This document shows, piece by piece, positions 1 to 9,373 of a stretch of 51,811 nt of DNA; the stretch's first letter is position 1; each line of letters starts with the position of its first letter. Below the pieces are notes generated by a model. It made no database searches and had not been told where the DNA came from. It saw only the letters and a program-made list of their open reading frames with translations. The stretch is from assembly GCF_004363045.1 (NCBI RefSeq), contig NZ_SNYJ01000018.1, forward strand, positions 1 to 51,811, read 5' to 3'. This DNA is from Aureibacillus halotolerans (GTDB taxonomy: Bacteria; Bacillota; Bacilli; Bacillales; DSM-28697). Position numbers and translations under genes: made by a program.

Positions 1-195
1 GGACAGGTGACCACCTCTCCCTCCATTGTAAAGGGTTTTTTCATTGTATAACGACTTGTTTATTGAACATTCTTTGTATTTTTAATGATCAGTACTTTTA
101 ATGCAACGCTAGTGAGGTGCAGACTACTTTGTGATACAATTAACAAAAAAATCAACAGTGAAACTAATTAGGTTGTAAGAGGTGAATTGAAAGGT

Positions 196-1260
196 ATGAA
201 AATTGATGATATTGCCAAGCTGGCCAACGTCTCGAAATCCGCAGTGTCGCTTGCATTAAACGGAAAAAAAGGGGTAAGTGCAGAAACGCGGAAGAAAATT
301 ATTGAGATCGCTCATTCACATGGATATATCACTCGTCCCTTATTAAACGAACCGATGAAGGAAGCTTCCTCTAAATTACTCCGCTTGGTTGTTTCTATAA
401 ATGCTGGGATCGTTACTGAGCAGTACGACACACTTCCATTTTTCACAGAATTCATTCATAGTTTAGACAAAACTACAGGATCGAAAGGCTACTCTCTCAT
501 TGTTTCTCCAGTTCGAATTGAATCTATGTTTGAAGATATCCGTCGATTGGAGTTTGAACAAAAATCAGCAGGCATATTGTTTCTAGGGACAAATCTTACC
601 AAGGAACATATGAACATTATCCCTACCCTGCATTCAAATATGATTGTTCTTGATACGTGTTTTCCATCGACTGGTGTAAATTTTATTGTGATGAATAATG
701 AGCTAGGGGCACATCAAGCTGTTCAACATTTATTAAATTTAGGTCATACAACTATCGGCTATGTTGAATCGACAACGCGAATGTACAATTTTGAAATGCG
801 TAAAAAAGCGTTTTTACAAGCTCTCGCTGATCAAGATTTGCAGATCAGCAAGCAGAATTTTTTCCATCTCCCACCGACAGATATTACGTCGCAAAAACAG
901 TTTGAGAAGGAGTTAGCTGGGAGGAATGACTTACCCACAGCCTTGTTTTGTGAGTGTGACTACATGGCCATAAGTACGATTAAGTCCATTACAAATGTTG
1001 GATTACGTGTCCCTGACGACATATCCGTTGTAGGCTTTGATAATATTTTCGAATCAAAGGTAGTAACACCTGAGCTTACAACAATCCATGTAAAGAAAGA
1101 CAAAATCGCTTCTTTGGCAGTTGAAAAATTGATTCGTGCGAATGAAAACGAAGAAGAGAATGATACGTTAAAAATACTGGTCGATACTGAACTCGTCATA
1201 CGTGAATCATCTGCGTTATTGGTGAATTCACAACAAACACATCAACAAGGACAAGGTTAA
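196..1260 (+). CDS. LacI/GalR family transcriptional regulator
   Basis: The N-terminus is a classic LacI helix-turn-helix (KIDDIAKLANVSKSAVSLAL), followed by a hinge and a periplasmic-binding-protein-like effector domain ending near residue 335 (for example VVGFDNIFESKVVTPELTTI, typical of the LacI C-terminus). I chose the ATG at 196 because AGAGGTGA at 178-185 lies 10 nt upstream; the TTG at 187 is only 2 nt from that site. The protein is about 354 residues, normal for the family. It precedes two sugar-type binding lipoproteins and probably controls them; the effector is unknown. The decamer AAACTAATTA occurs just upstream of this gene (161-170) and of the first lipoprotein gene (1415-1424), a possible shared operator. 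Confidence 0.93.
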   Translation: MKIDDIAKLANVSKSAVSLALNGKKGVSAETRKKIIEIAHSHGYITRPLLNEPMKEASSKLLRLVVSINAGIVTEQYDTLPFFTEFIHSLDKTTGSKGYSLIVSPVRIESMFEDIRRLEFEQKSAGILFLGTNLTKEHMNIIPTLHSNMIVLDTCFPSTGVNFIVMNNELGAHQAVQHLLNLGHTTIGYVESTTRMYNFEMRKKAFLQALADQDLQISKQNFFHLPPTDITSQKQFEKELAGRNDLPTALFCECDYMAISTIKSITNVGLRVPDDISVVGFDNIFESKVVTPELTTIHVKKDKIASLAVEKLIRANENEEENDTLKILVDTELVIRESSALLVNSQQTHQQGQG

Positions 1261-1294
1261 TTTAACATTCGTCGTAATATACACGTTTACACTG

Positions 1295-1321
1295 CTGCCC
1301 TATTCATTGGGCGGTTTTTTT
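1295..1321 (+). terminator. intrinsic terminator after the LacI-type gene
   Basis: CTGCCC (1295-1300) pairs with GGGCGG (1309-1314) and is followed by seven T residues. It separates the regulator from the lipoprotein genes, which therefore probably have their own promoter. Confidence 0.75.
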
Positions 1322-1463
1322 AATTCAACTCACATTTCACAGATCAAAATACGTAGGCTCAACATTGAATTTAGAAAATAAAAAAAACACTATACAATTC
1401 ATATTTCATTTAGTAAACTAATTATAAACAACTAAACTTTTTTAGCGAAAGAGAGCTGATAAT

Positions 1464-2999
1464 ATGCGCAGTTTGTCGTATGTTGGTTTATTGTTTATGG
1501 TGTTTGGTCTTTTTGCATGTTCCAACAATGAAAGCGCTTCAAAACAAAACGAAAGCGCCGACCAGTCCGGTCAGACAGAAACTGAAGATGCCCCGCCCGA
1601 ACCATTTGCTTTTTCAATCATGGCAAACCTGCACACCCCTGAAGTACCTGATGACAAAATTCTAAATGCTTTAGAGGAAAACACAAACACAGACATTGAC
1701 ATTCAATGGGTACCAGACAACACGTATGTGGAACGGTTGAATTCTGCGTTTGCAACGAATTCATTTGCTGATGCTGTGTATATGAAAAATCAAACCACCT
1801 TTGTTCAATTTAAAGAAGCGATTCGGGACGGTCAGTTTTGGGAGATTGGTCCTTATATAAACCAATTCGAGAATTTAAGCAAACTCGATGAACAAGTTTT
1901 AGGCAACACAATGGTTGATGGCAAACTCTATTCTCTTTATCAAGGACGTCCCCTTTCTCGTCAAGGATTCATTTTCAGGAAGGACTGGGCGGATAATTTA
2001 GGGTTAGAAGCGCCAACGACGACCGATGAGTTTGCTGAGATGGTTCGCGCGTTTACGGAAGATGATCCGGATGGCAACGGCCTCGATGATACGATTGGTC
2101 TCACGGATCGAAGTGATCTCGAGTACGGCGCATTTAAAACGATGTCTTCCTGGTTTAATACGCCAAACAATTGGGGCGAAAAAGATGGTCAGCTCCTCCC
2201 AAGTTTCTTGTTTCCAGAATACTTGGAGACGATGAAGTTCCTTCGAGGTATTCACAGTAAAGGGCAAATGAATCAAGATTTTCCTGTTACGAGCAAAACA
2301 GATCAAATCGCGCAATTCAAGAATGGAACAGCTGGCGTGTATGTCGGTTCGCTATCTGGTATACAAGGGTTTTATGAGGACGCCGCTGCAATTAACCCTG
2401 AAACTGAATTCGGCATTCAAAACAAAATCAAAGGACCTGATGGCACCTATCAAATTTGGGCGATTCCAGGGTTCGGAAATCTAGTGATGTTTCCAAAAAG
2501 TTCTGTGGAATCTGAAGAAGAATTATTACAAATTCTTAGCTTCTATGACAAGTTAATGATGCCTGAAAATGCCAACCTAATAAATTGGGGCATCGAGGGT
2601 GAGCACTATCAGGTGACGGACGGTCGTGCTGAACTTATTGCCGATAAAGCGATTATAGATCGTGAAGTATACCCATACGGCAGCATCGAAATAGGTGAAC
2701 CTGCTACCAATGGACGGTATGGAGCCTTTATCGCCACAGATTTACAAGGAAAAGCAGAAGAACTAATTAAAGAAAATGAAGAGTACTTAATTCACGATCC
2801 CACGGTGGCATTAGACTCGGTCACTCTCGCTCAAAAAGGTGAACAGCTGAATATCATCATCCGAGATGCAACATGGCAATTCATCATTGGCCAGATCGAT
2901 GAAGACGGATTTCAGGAAGCCATAGACACATGGAAAAACGAAGGTGGAGATGCTGCTATCAAGGAATACAATGAATCTTTCGCTGAGACTGATTCTTAA
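1464..2999 (+). CDS. extracellular solute-binding lipoprotein, LplA-like (paralogue 1)
   Basis: This 511-residue protein has a lipoprotein signal peptide with lipobox LFAC and Cys19, an acidic Ser/Glu linker, and a family 1 solute-binding fold of the large LplA/YtcQ type. A DPDGNGLDDT segment near residue 200 resembles an EF-hand-like calcium loop, as known in the alginate-binding AlgQ proteins. It should capture an oligosaccharide or modified sugar outside the cell for an ABC importer. Neither permease (LplB/YtcP type) nor ATPase is encoded here, so it must use a transporter encoded elsewhere or act in sensing. It is followed by a close paralogue. The LacI-type regulator upstream suggests sugar induction. 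The ligand is unknown. Confidence 0.9.
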   Translation: MRSLSYVGLLFMVFGLFACSNNESASKQNESADQSGQTETEDAPPEPFAFSIMANLHTPEVPDDKILNALEENTNTDIDIQWVPDNTYVERLNSAFATNSFADAVYMKNQTTFVQFKEAIRDGQFWEIGPYINQFENLSKLDEQVLGNTMVDGKLYSLYQGRPLSRQGFIFRKDWADNLGLEAPTTTDEFAEMVRAFTEDDPDGNGLDDTIGLTDRSDLEYGAFKTMSSWFNTPNNWGEKDGQLLPSFLFPEYLETMKFLRGIHSKGQMNQDFPVTSKTDQIAQFKNGTAGVYVGSLSGIQGFYEDAAAINPETEFGIQNKIKGPDGTYQIWAIPGFGNLVMFPKSSVESEEELLQILSFYDKLMMPENANLINWGIEGEHYQVTDGRAELIADKAIIDREVYPYGSIEIGEPATNGRYGAFIATDLQGKAEELIKENEEYLIHDPTVALDSVTLAQKGEQLNIIIRDATWQFIIGQIDEDGFQEAIDTWKNEGGDAAIKEYNESFAETDS

Positions 3000-3086
3000 A
3001 ACGACCAAATCGTAGGACTCACATTTACGTTCAAGTGAATTGTTTTGTTAATGACATACAATTAATTAAAGACGGGGGTAATACAC

Positions 3087-4601
3087 ATGCGATCTTATTT
3101 TCTAACTCTGAGTGTGTTAATGATTATAGTGCTTTTCGGTTGCAGTAATGAGAACGATTCAAATAATACTACTACTAGTGATAACGCTAGCAACGAAGAT
3201 TCCCCATTCTCTTTTTCCATGATGGCTGTATTGCATTCTGCTGAAGTTCCCGACGACAAGATTCTAAACGCTTTAGAAGAGAACACGAACACAGATATAG
3301 ATATACAATGGGTCCCTGGCAATACTTACGGGGAAAGACTGAATGCTAGCTTTGCGACCAACTCTTTCCCAGAAGCTGTGTATATCGGAAATCAGTCGAC
3401 GTTTGTTTTATTTAAAGAAGCGATTAAAGATGGACAGTTTTGGGAGATTGGCCCTTACCTTGATCAGTTTGAACACCTAGGCAAGCTTGATGACCAGATT
3501 CTGCAAAATTCAATGGTTGATGGCAAACTGTATTCCCTCTATCAAGGGCGCCCTCTCTCTCGCCAAGGGATGATTTATCGGAAGGATTGGGCGAAAAACC
3601 TAGGTCTAGATGCGCCAACGACCACTGCTGAGTTTTACGAGATGCTTCGAGCGTTTACAGAAGCTGACCCCGATGGCAATGGTCTAGATGATACAATTGG
3701 ACTTACAGATCGAAATGATCTTGAATACGGTGCATTTAAAACGATTTCTTCTTGGTTCAATACACCAAACAATTGGGGCGAACAAGACGGGCAGCTCCTA
3801 CCTAGCTTTATGTTTCCAGAATATATGGAAACAATGAATTACCTTAAAGATATTCACAGCAACGGGTTTATGAATCAAGACTTTCCGGTCACGAGTAAAG
3901 CTGATCAGCAAGCGCAATTTAAGGATGGAACGGCTGGCGTGTATGTCGGTTCGATGGGGGATGTGCAAAGCCTTTACAATGATGCCGTTGAACTTAACCC
4001 CGGCATTGAGTTCGGTATTCAAAACAAGGTTAAGGGACCTGATGGCACCTATCAAATTTGGGCAATTCCGGGATTTGGAAACCTAGTAATGTTTCCAAAA
4101 AGCGCTATAGAAACCGAAGAAGAGTTATTACAAGTCCTTAGTTTCTACGACAAATTGATGATGCCCGAAAATGCGAACCTACTAAAGTTTGGCATCGATG
4201 GTGAGCACTATCAGGTGACTGAAGGTCGTGCTGAAATCATTGTGGATAAAGCAGTCATGGATCGGGAAGTCGACCCTTATGGGAGCATCGAAATAGGTGA
4301 ACCTGCTACGAATGGTCGTTACGAACTGTATCACACCTCTGACATACAACAATTATCAGAAGAGCTGATTAAAGAGAATGAGGAATATCTGATACACGAC
4401 CCTGTCGTTGCATTGGACTCTGACACTTATGCCCAAAAAGGCGAGCAGCTAAATCAAATGATTCGTGATGCCACATGGCAATATATCATTGGGCAGCTTG
4501 ACGAAGAAGGTTTTCAGGATACGATAGACGCATGGAAAAACGAAGGTGGAGATGCCGTTATTAAGGAATTCAATGAATCTTTTACTGCATCCGATTCTTA
4601 A
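3087..4601 (+). CDS. extracellular solute-binding lipoprotein, LplA-like (paralogue 2)
   Basis: A 504-residue tandem paralogue of the preceding gene; by eye about three quarters of positions match, with differences spread over the whole length, so this is an old duplication. It carries a signal peptide with lipobox LFGC, a Ser/Thr/Asn linker and the same DPDGNGLDDT calcium-loop-like segment. The ribosome site GGGGG stands upstream of the ATG at 3087. It is separated from paralogue 1 by 87 bases without an obvious terminator, so the two are probably cotranscribed. The most divergent stretches are the linker and parts of the C-terminal half, which may reflect altered ligand preference. No permease follows; a terminator closes the unit. 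Confidence 0.9.
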   Translation: MRSYFLTLSVLMIIVLFGCSNENDSNNTTTSDNASNEDSPFSFSMMAVLHSAEVPDDKILNALEENTNTDIDIQWVPGNTYGERLNASFATNSFPEAVYIGNQSTFVLFKEAIKDGQFWEIGPYLDQFEHLGKLDDQILQNSMVDGKLYSLYQGRPLSRQGMIYRKDWAKNLGLDAPTTTAEFYEMLRAFTEADPDGNGLDDTIGLTDRNDLEYGAFKTISSWFNTPNNWGEQDGQLLPSFMFPEYMETMNYLKDIHSNGFMNQDFPVTSKADQQAQFKDGTAGVYVGSMGDVQSLYNDAVELNPGIEFGIQNKVKGPDGTYQIWAIPGFGNLVMFPKSAIETEEELLQVLSFYDKLMMPENANLLKFGIDGEHYQVTEGRAEIIVDKAVMDREVDPYGSIEIGEPATNGRYELYHTSDIQQLSEELIKENEEYLIHDPVVALDSDTYAQKGEQLNQMIRDATWQYIIGQLDEEGFQDTIDAWKNEGGDAVIKEFNESFTASDS

Positions 4602-4665
4602 AATCTTTCCAGGGAAGTCTAGAAATAGGCATTCTCGATCTGGATGCTCTTACGTCCTCAAAGGT

Positions 4666-4695
4666 AAAGCCACTCGGCAATCCGAGTGGCTTTTT
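4666..4695. terminator. bidirectional terminator
   Basis: AAAGCCACTCGG (4666-4677) and its complement (4682-4693) form a perfect 12 bp stem with a 4 nt loop. A-rich and T-rich flanks let it serve both the lipoprotein genes and the convergent HemAT-like gene. Confidence 0.9.
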
Positions 4696-4699
4696 AACA

Positions 4700-5767
4700 T
4701 TAGACTCCTTTTGCCCGCAACGCTTCTAATTCCTCCGCAAGGGCCTCAATCGTTTTGACAAAGGATACCAATGTACCAGAGAGGGCCTCCTGTTGCTGTG
4801 ACAGTCCAAAGGCTTTGTCTGAGCCTGCATGGACTTTACCTAGCATGTCACGAATATGGCGAATCCGCTCCTCAACCGTCGTTAACGATTCCTCTGACAG
4901 CTTAGCAAGCTTGCGAATTTCGTCAGCCACTACGCCGAACCCCCGTCCTGACTCCCCAGCTCGAGCTGCCTCTATCGCTGCATTCAAGCCGAGCATTTGC
5001 GATTGATCCGCCACATGCTTCATGGACGATCCTAGTGCGTCAATTGAGTCAATCTCAGTGGCTAGCTGTTCCACGTGGGCATGCGTCAATTTTTGCATTT
5101 CAGCACTTTCGTGTGCAGAGCCAGCGACCTGTTTACTGCTCTCCCCAAGCTCATTCATCATGGCACCAAGCTCCTGGATCGCTCCACTAATGCCTTGGAC
5201 AAGCTCTTTTTGGTTCGTCAGCAACGTTTCAATCTTCGCCTTCTCATCCTCCTCATAGGCTTCAAGAACGAGCTGCGAGTCAAGGTTAAACATTTTAGAG
5301 AGGGCGTACACAACCTCTGTCCACTCGCCAGGAATTGTTCGTTGCAAATGCTTGGCCGCAAGATTCTGATACAGAATATAGGTGCCTAGATACCAATTGG
5401 TTGTCAAACCAATACGTGAGTGCACACGGCCAATGAATAAACGTCGCTCAATATATTCTTCGTTGATTACTCCGTCGGTCATCGACAAGAAGTACCAACG
5501 CTGTGTCTCTTTTAATCGCTCGATCGTGCTATGTTGATTAATGATGTGTAATAGCTCTGGCTGCATTTGAATGTCCGTATAAAGCTCGTCCACGAGTTCA
5601 TCGACAATATCCTCAAAAGCAGGCTGTGCCTTATGCAAAAGCTGCAAGTCCATCTCAGTTAGTCCAATATAGTCGAACAATTTTTTTCGATCTGCTGTTA
5701 AATCAATCAATGTTTTTCTCCCCCAGTAATACTTCTTCAACATATAACGATCATTAAGTATGAACAA
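4700..5767 (-). CDS. hemAT: HemAT-like globin-coupled aerotaxis transducer (compact, soluble)
   Basis: The N-terminal half is a globin sensor domain and the C-terminal half a methyl-accepting signalling domain with the conserved hairpin tip ([20 protein letters not shown]). In this reading Tyr63, Thr88, His116, Trp125 and Tyr126 match B. subtilis HemAT Tyr70, Thr95, His123 (proximal haem ligand), Trp132 and Tyr133 with a constant offset of 7, so haem and oxygen binding are expected. There is no membrane segment or HAMP domain. At about 355 residues it is shorter than the 432-residue B. subtilis protein, mainly in the signalling helices. The start is uncertain: TTG at 5767 lacks a clear ribosome site, whereas a TTG at 5710 has GGGGGAGA 5 nt upstream and also keeps the globin core. 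Confidence 0.88.
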   Translation of the reverse strand: MFILNDRYMLKKYYWGRKTLIDLTADRKKLFDYIGLTEMDLQLLHKAQPAFEDIVDELVDELYTDIQMQPELLHIINQHSTIERLKETQRWYFLSMTDGVINEEYIERRLFIGRVHSRIGLTTNWYLGTYILYQNLAAKHLQRTIPGEWTEVVYALSKMFNLDSQLVLEAYEEDEKAKIETLLTNQKELVQGISGAIQELGAMMNELGESSKQVAGSAHESAEMQKLTHAHVEQLATEIDSIDALGSSMKHVADQSQMLGLNAAIEAARAGESGRGFGVVADEIRKLAKLSEESLTTVEERIRHIRDMLGKVHAGSDKAFGLSQQQEALSGTLVSFVKTIEALAEELEALRAKGV

Positions 5768-5821
5768 ATGCAGTCTTCAGAAGATTAAAAACCCCTATTG
5801 ACAATCTGTTCCTTATCGTAT

Positions 5822-5848
5822 ATTTCGGAAGAAGCGGCGAAAGTTTGA
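5822..5848 (-). promoter_or_regulatory. possible SigD-type promoter for the HemAT-like gene
   Basis: Read on the minus strand, TCAAA (5844-5848) is 14 nt from TCCGAAAT (5822-5829), resembling the flagellar/chemotaxis consensus TAAA-N15-GCCGATAT (6 of 8 in the -10). It lies about 55 nt upstream of the TTG at 5767, where a chemotaxis promoter would be expected. Confidence 0.4.
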
Positions 5849-5879
5849 AGAGGACATGGAATCATTTTCGAAAGAACTT

Positions 5880-6731
5880 TTACCGATAATCACGCTGCAT
5901 TTGCTCTAAGTAAGCGAGGATACCCTTGTCATCAGGATAACTATACAGGTGCGATTCCTTTATTGAAAAAGCCGTTTCTTTAAATAAGGCAATACACGTA
6001 TCAAGCCCCTGCCACATGCTGTCGTACGTTTCCATGTTGTAGGTCGTTAACAACCTCGCCCACGTATCGTCTCGTATGTAAGCTTTTAGAAATTTATCAT
6101 TCTTGCCAATGCTAATGGAGAACCCCGTCTCAAGACCGACCTTCCAACGCAGCATTGTCAGCAGCTGCGGGCGAAAGGGATCATTCATATGATCAATGGC
6201 AAACAGGATCTCTTTCCTTGCGAGTCCTTTGGCTACATAGGTGGAGGTCATCCAAAACTCGTTGCAGCAATCATGAAATGCTCTCTGTGACGGTTTAAGA
6301 ATATGATAATGCCGATCTGTCGCTGTGATTGATGTTGGAATGAGGTCATCCTTGTCCAGCAGAACTTCAACGAGACCGTCACTTTGCTCAAAATACGCTT
6401 TGTGCTCATTCAGTGGAATTAATGTCAAATCGATCTTTGTGCCATCCGCAAAAATCATCAGATAGGAAAACCAATTGCCAAGCTCTGCTGGGAAAAGCTC
6501 CATATCCTCTGGTTTTTGCATTAAAATTCGTTCACCAAAGACATCCAGCCAATCATCATTTTGCTTGAACACGTCCATATCGGTGACAAAATAGCTGAAG
6601 TCATAATCCTGAAAGACGTCCTCTTGTATGGTAGGGTTTGTTCGTGAGCCCTCTAAGGTGAATAGTCGAACTTCTTTATGAGACTGTGCGAACTGCATGC
6701 CGAGGTCCATCATCTCCGCTTTGCTGCGCAT
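5880..6731 (-). CDS. aadK: aminoglycoside 6-adenylyltransferase (AadK/ANT(6) family)
   Basis: A 283-residue protein, the usual AadK length (about 284). The nucleotidyltransferase signature EGSRTNP...FQDYDFSYFV is intact: GS plus two metal-binding acidic residues in DYD, with a further acidic residue in KIDLTLIP. The family transfers AMP from ATP to the 6-hydroxyl of streptomycin. I chose the ATG at 6731 because AAAGGAGA precedes it by 7 nt; the longer reading from 6767 lacks a ribosome site. It is transcribed divergently from a DUF3885-like gene. Homologues are chromosomal and intrinsic in Bacillus species, so no recent transfer need be assumed. Actual resistance cannot be judged from sequence. 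Confidence 0.9.
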   Translation of the reverse strand: MRSKAEMMDLGMQFAQSHKEVRLFTLEGSRTNPTIQEDVFQDYDFSYFVTDMDVFKQNDDWLDVFGERILMQKPEDMELFPAELGNWFSYLMIFADGTKIDLTLIPLNEHKAYFEQSDGLVEVLLDKDDLIPTSITATDRHYHILKPSQRAFHDCCNEFWMTSTYVAKGLARKEILFAIDHMNDPFRPQLLTMLRWKVGLETGFSISIGKNDKFLKAYIRDDTWARLLTTYNMETYDSMWQGLDTCIALFKETAFSIKESHLYSYPDDKGILAYLEQMQRDYR

Positions 6732-6793
6732 ATGCAGGTCTCCTTTCTTTTGATAAGATAAAATCATTCCACATGAAAATCATTGGAGGGTCT

Positions 6794-7474
6794 ATGAATC
6801 ATTTTTTCTTCTCGTTTTTGAAAGAGCACTTTGACAATTTCACGCTGCGACCGCCCTTATTTTATTTATGGCGTTATGGACTTCGTTTTGAAATATCCAT
6901 GCCTTGGGTTGAACACCAGAAACGTGAGAACCTACAGCAAATAAAAGAAAGAAGCCTTGGGATTTTTAATCATATGTTTCATGATTCGGACGAGATGTTT
7001 CTTATTACAGACATTCAATGCGAGAGAACAGATCCCTTCCTGCAAAAGAGACCATTAAAGCTATACCTCAACTATGTGAAAGACAACGAAGTGATACGGA
7101 AGTTACAGCACAGGCTGCTGCCAAGCGTCTTTATAGAAGATGAGGCTGACGAAGAATGTGGTGAGATGGTGACGCATCGATTTATTCTTCCATGTAAAAA
7201 GAAGGATTTTCGCTATCAGGCGCTTTTAGAGGCCATCAGCTACGAAGACTTTCCTCAACCGTCTCAGATTGCAAAGGGCCTTTCCGGAAATGCCAAAGAC
7301 GTGTATTTCGTCAATGAGACCAAGAAAATGATTTACCATCTTTACGATGACCGAGGTTGTGATGTCATCGCCGCTAATAAAGCGGACTTGCAACCGCTCT
7401 ATGACGAATTCAATGATTGGATTTTGGACTATGATCGTGAGAAGATCGATCGGTTGTTTAATCCCAAAGTCTAA
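6794..7474 (+). CDS. DUF3885-like protein of unknown function
   Basis: A 226-residue soluble protein with no signal peptide or membrane segment. The C-terminal segment, with YDDRGCDVIAANK and NDWILDYDREKIDRLF, resembles DUF3885 proteins of Bacilli, whose function is unknown. The start ATG at 6794 has GGAGG 4 nt upstream, slightly close but clearly better than the upstream in-frame starts, which overlap the divergent aadK promoter. No partner gene is evident. The family assignment is from memory of the C-terminal motif. Confidence 0.75.
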   Translation: MNHFFFSFLKEHFDNFTLRPPLFYLWRYGLRFEISMPWVEHQKRENLQQIKERSLGIFNHMFHDSDEMFLITDIQCERTDPFLQKRPLKLYLNYVKDNEVIRKLQHRLLPSVFIEDEADEECGEMVTHRFILPCKKKDFRYQALLEAISYEDFPQPSQIAKGLSGNAKDVYFVNETKKMIYHLYDDRGCDVIAANKADLQPLYDEFNDWILDYDREKIDRLFNPKV

Positions 7475-7673
7475 AGAGATAAATGAGTTCAGTAAATCAA
7501 CTTGTCTTCGAAATGAGATTCACCTTATTATATACAATTCTATGATTAATTTTGAGTACGACACCATCCCCCCTTCAAACCCTTCATAGATTTGAACAAA
7601 GGGTAGTTATTCCATATAATAGAGTTTAATCAAGGTTTAGGGTAAAAAATGAGTTATTATGGGGTGAGCGAGA

Positions 7674-8048
7674 TTGTACAGTATTCATCAGGTTGCCAAT
7701 CTTTGCGACGTAACAACGCATACTCTTCGTTTTTACGATAAAGAAGGACTGCTGCCTTTTGTCGAGCGAAACGAAGCGGGAAATCGCGTATTCTCGGAAA
7801 GAGATTTAGGGATTGTAAAATTCATTTGTTGCCTGAGAAATACAGACATGCCTATTAAAGAAATCAAAAAATATATCGAATTGGGTGTAAATGGCGAAAG
7901 CACCGTAGAGTTGAGGAAAGATATTATCCTCGCTCACCGTAAAGAAGTAATAAGGCAAATCGATGTATTAAAAAAGAATCTAAACCTAATTGAACTAAAA
8001 GTCGCTTTTTACGATTCTTATAAAGTTGACTTTCATAATGAACATTAA
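7674..8048 (+). CDS. MerR family transcriptional regulator
   Basis: A 124-residue protein starting at TTG 7674 with a GGGGTGAG ribosome site. The N-terminal winged helix (YSIHQVANLCDVTTHTLRFYDKEGLLPFVERNEAGNRVFSERDL) is diagnostic of MerR proteins, followed by a dimerisation coiled coil. No cysteine cluster typical of metal sensors is visible, so it is closer to the aldehyde/electrophile or drug-type members (AdhR, YyaN). It lies upstream of a short-chain dehydrogenase in the same orientation, with decayed sequence in between. MerR next to an oxidoreductase is a common arrangement for electrophile-stress modules; the target here is inferred. Confidence 0.88.
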   Translation: MYSIHQVANLCDVTTHTLRFYDKEGLLPFVERNEAGNRVFSERDLGIVKFICCLRNTDMPIKEIKKYIELGVNGESTVELRKDIILAHRKEVIRQIDVLKKNLNLIELKVAFYDSYKVDFHNEH

Positions 8049-8276
8049 TTAGGAAACTTTCATACTTAATTTTGGGACTGTTGGAATACTCTTCGTATAC
8101 GCGAGGGGTATTTTTTGTGACAAATAATATGCTGTCGACTTAAACTACACTCTAATGTGATTAAACATAAACAGGAAGAACGCCAAGTATAAACGTTGTT
8201 ATCATGACTGTTTTCACACTGATTATCGTGAAATTGACGAAATGAAATCTTTCTTGACTTCGACAATACTTTAACG

Positions 8277-8456
8277 GCTACCATAGAAACAGACGGAAGC
8301 ACCCAGTCAACCCTTTAAGTGGTGAGGTGATTGATAAAGAGACATTAACCAAACTAAATGTAGATACTCCGTGTTAATCCAATGTTCACCATTGCAGAGG
8401 CGATAAAACGTCCGAACGTATCAATTATTCTAGACTCGAGGAGGATTGTAAAATGG
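8277..8456 (+). pseudogene. possible remnant of a broken reading frame
   Basis: Between the MerR and dehydrogenase genes, two consecutive frames give protein-like peptides: one ending NPLSGEVIDKETLTKLN then VDTPC and a stop at 8375, and one in another frame reading NPMFTIAEAIKRPNVSIIL up to the dehydrogenase start. Together they look like a C-terminal fragment joined across a frameshift. I could not assign a family. There is no start codon with a ribosome site for either piece. Confidence 0.3.
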
Positions 8457-9373
8457 GGCATGAAAATAACTGGAGATCGGTGGATATACCATCTCAACGT
8501 GGACGGTCAGCCGTTGTCACAGGTACTGGAGGATTAGGTTACGAAACCGCCCTTGTGCTTGCGGGTAAAGGGATGGATGTTATACTTGCAGGCCGCAACG
8601 CCGCTAAAGGGGAGGCGGCGGCGAATGCAATTCGCAACCAAGTCTCATCAGCCAATATTCAATTTGAATTGCTCGACCTTGCCAATTTAGAATCCGTGAG
8701 AGCATTCGGGCAACGTATGAGTACATCACTTCAAAAACTCGACGTGTTAATTAACAATGCTGGCGTCATGAGTCCACCGACCCGAAAAACGACCAACGAC
8801 GGATTTGAATTGCAATTTGGGACCAACTACCTTGGGCATTTCGCTCTGACGTCTCACTTAATGCCTCTCCTTCGCAAAGGGAAAGATCCGGTCGTTGTTA
8901 CACTTTCCAGCGTAGCTGCGCGCCAAGGTGTGATCGACTTTAACGACCTGCAGGCGACACATCACTACAAAGCGATGCCTGTTTATCGCCAATCAAAGCT
9001 GGCATGTTTGATGTTTGCCTTCGAGTTACATCGCCGCAGCGTTGTGGCTAGTTGGGGCGTGCGGAGCATTGCAGCCCATCCAGGCATTTCGCGTACGGAG
9101 CTTATGCCAAATGGAGCGGGTAAGTTCAGCATCAATGGCATTCTCCGTCGCGCTATGTGGTTTATGTTTCAACCAGCTGCTCAAGGGGCCCTGCCAACGC
9201 TTTATGCAGCGACAAATCCAAACGCAAAAGATGGAGGGTACTACGGCCCCGACAAAATGAACGAGACGCGCGGGTTTCCAAAAGAAGCCAAAATGCCCGA
9301 ACAATCCCTTGACCAAAAGGTTGCCAATGAGCTCTGGAATCTTTCTGAGCAGTTGGCCAATGTGAAATATTAA
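8453..9373 (+). CDS. short-chain dehydrogenase/reductase with altered glycine motif
   Basis: A 306-residue SDR with NNAG (strand 4), SSVAARQG (catalytic Ser region) and YRQSK (catalytic Tyr/Lys), followed by AAHPGIS, as in retinol-dehydrogenase-like SDRs that use NAD(P)H on aldehydes or ketones. GAGGAGG lies 8 nt before ATG 8453. The dinucleotide-binding motif reads VVTGTGGLGYETAL, so the usual TGxxxGxG is one residue short (TG-TG-GLG instead of TG-ATG-GLG). That could weaken cofactor binding or be a recent lesion. The MerR gene upstream probably regulates it. Substrate unknown. Confidence 0.88.
   Translation: MGHENNWRSVDIPSQRGRSAVVTGTGGLGYETALVLAGKGMDVILAGRNAAKGEAAANAIRNQVSSANIQFELLDLANLESVRAFGQRMSTSLQKLDVLINNAGVMSPPTRKTTNDGFELQFGTNYLGHFALTSHLMPLLRKGKDPVVVTLSSVAARQGVIDFNDLQATHHYKAMPVYRQSKLACLMFAFELHRRSVVASWGVRSIAAHPGISRTELMPNGAGKFSINGILRRAMWFMFQPAAQGALPTLYAATNPNAKDGGYYGPDKMNETRGFPKEAKMPEQSLDQKVANELWNLSEQLANVKY

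Noticed and set aside
1464-4601. Assembly duplication of one lipoprotein gene
   Set aside because: The two copies differ at many positions across their length, including signal peptide and linker, so they are true paralogues.
8066-8302. A 78-residue ORF on the minus strand between the MerR and SDR genes
   Set aside because: No ribosome site, no recognisable sequence, and the opposite strand shows more protein-like relics.
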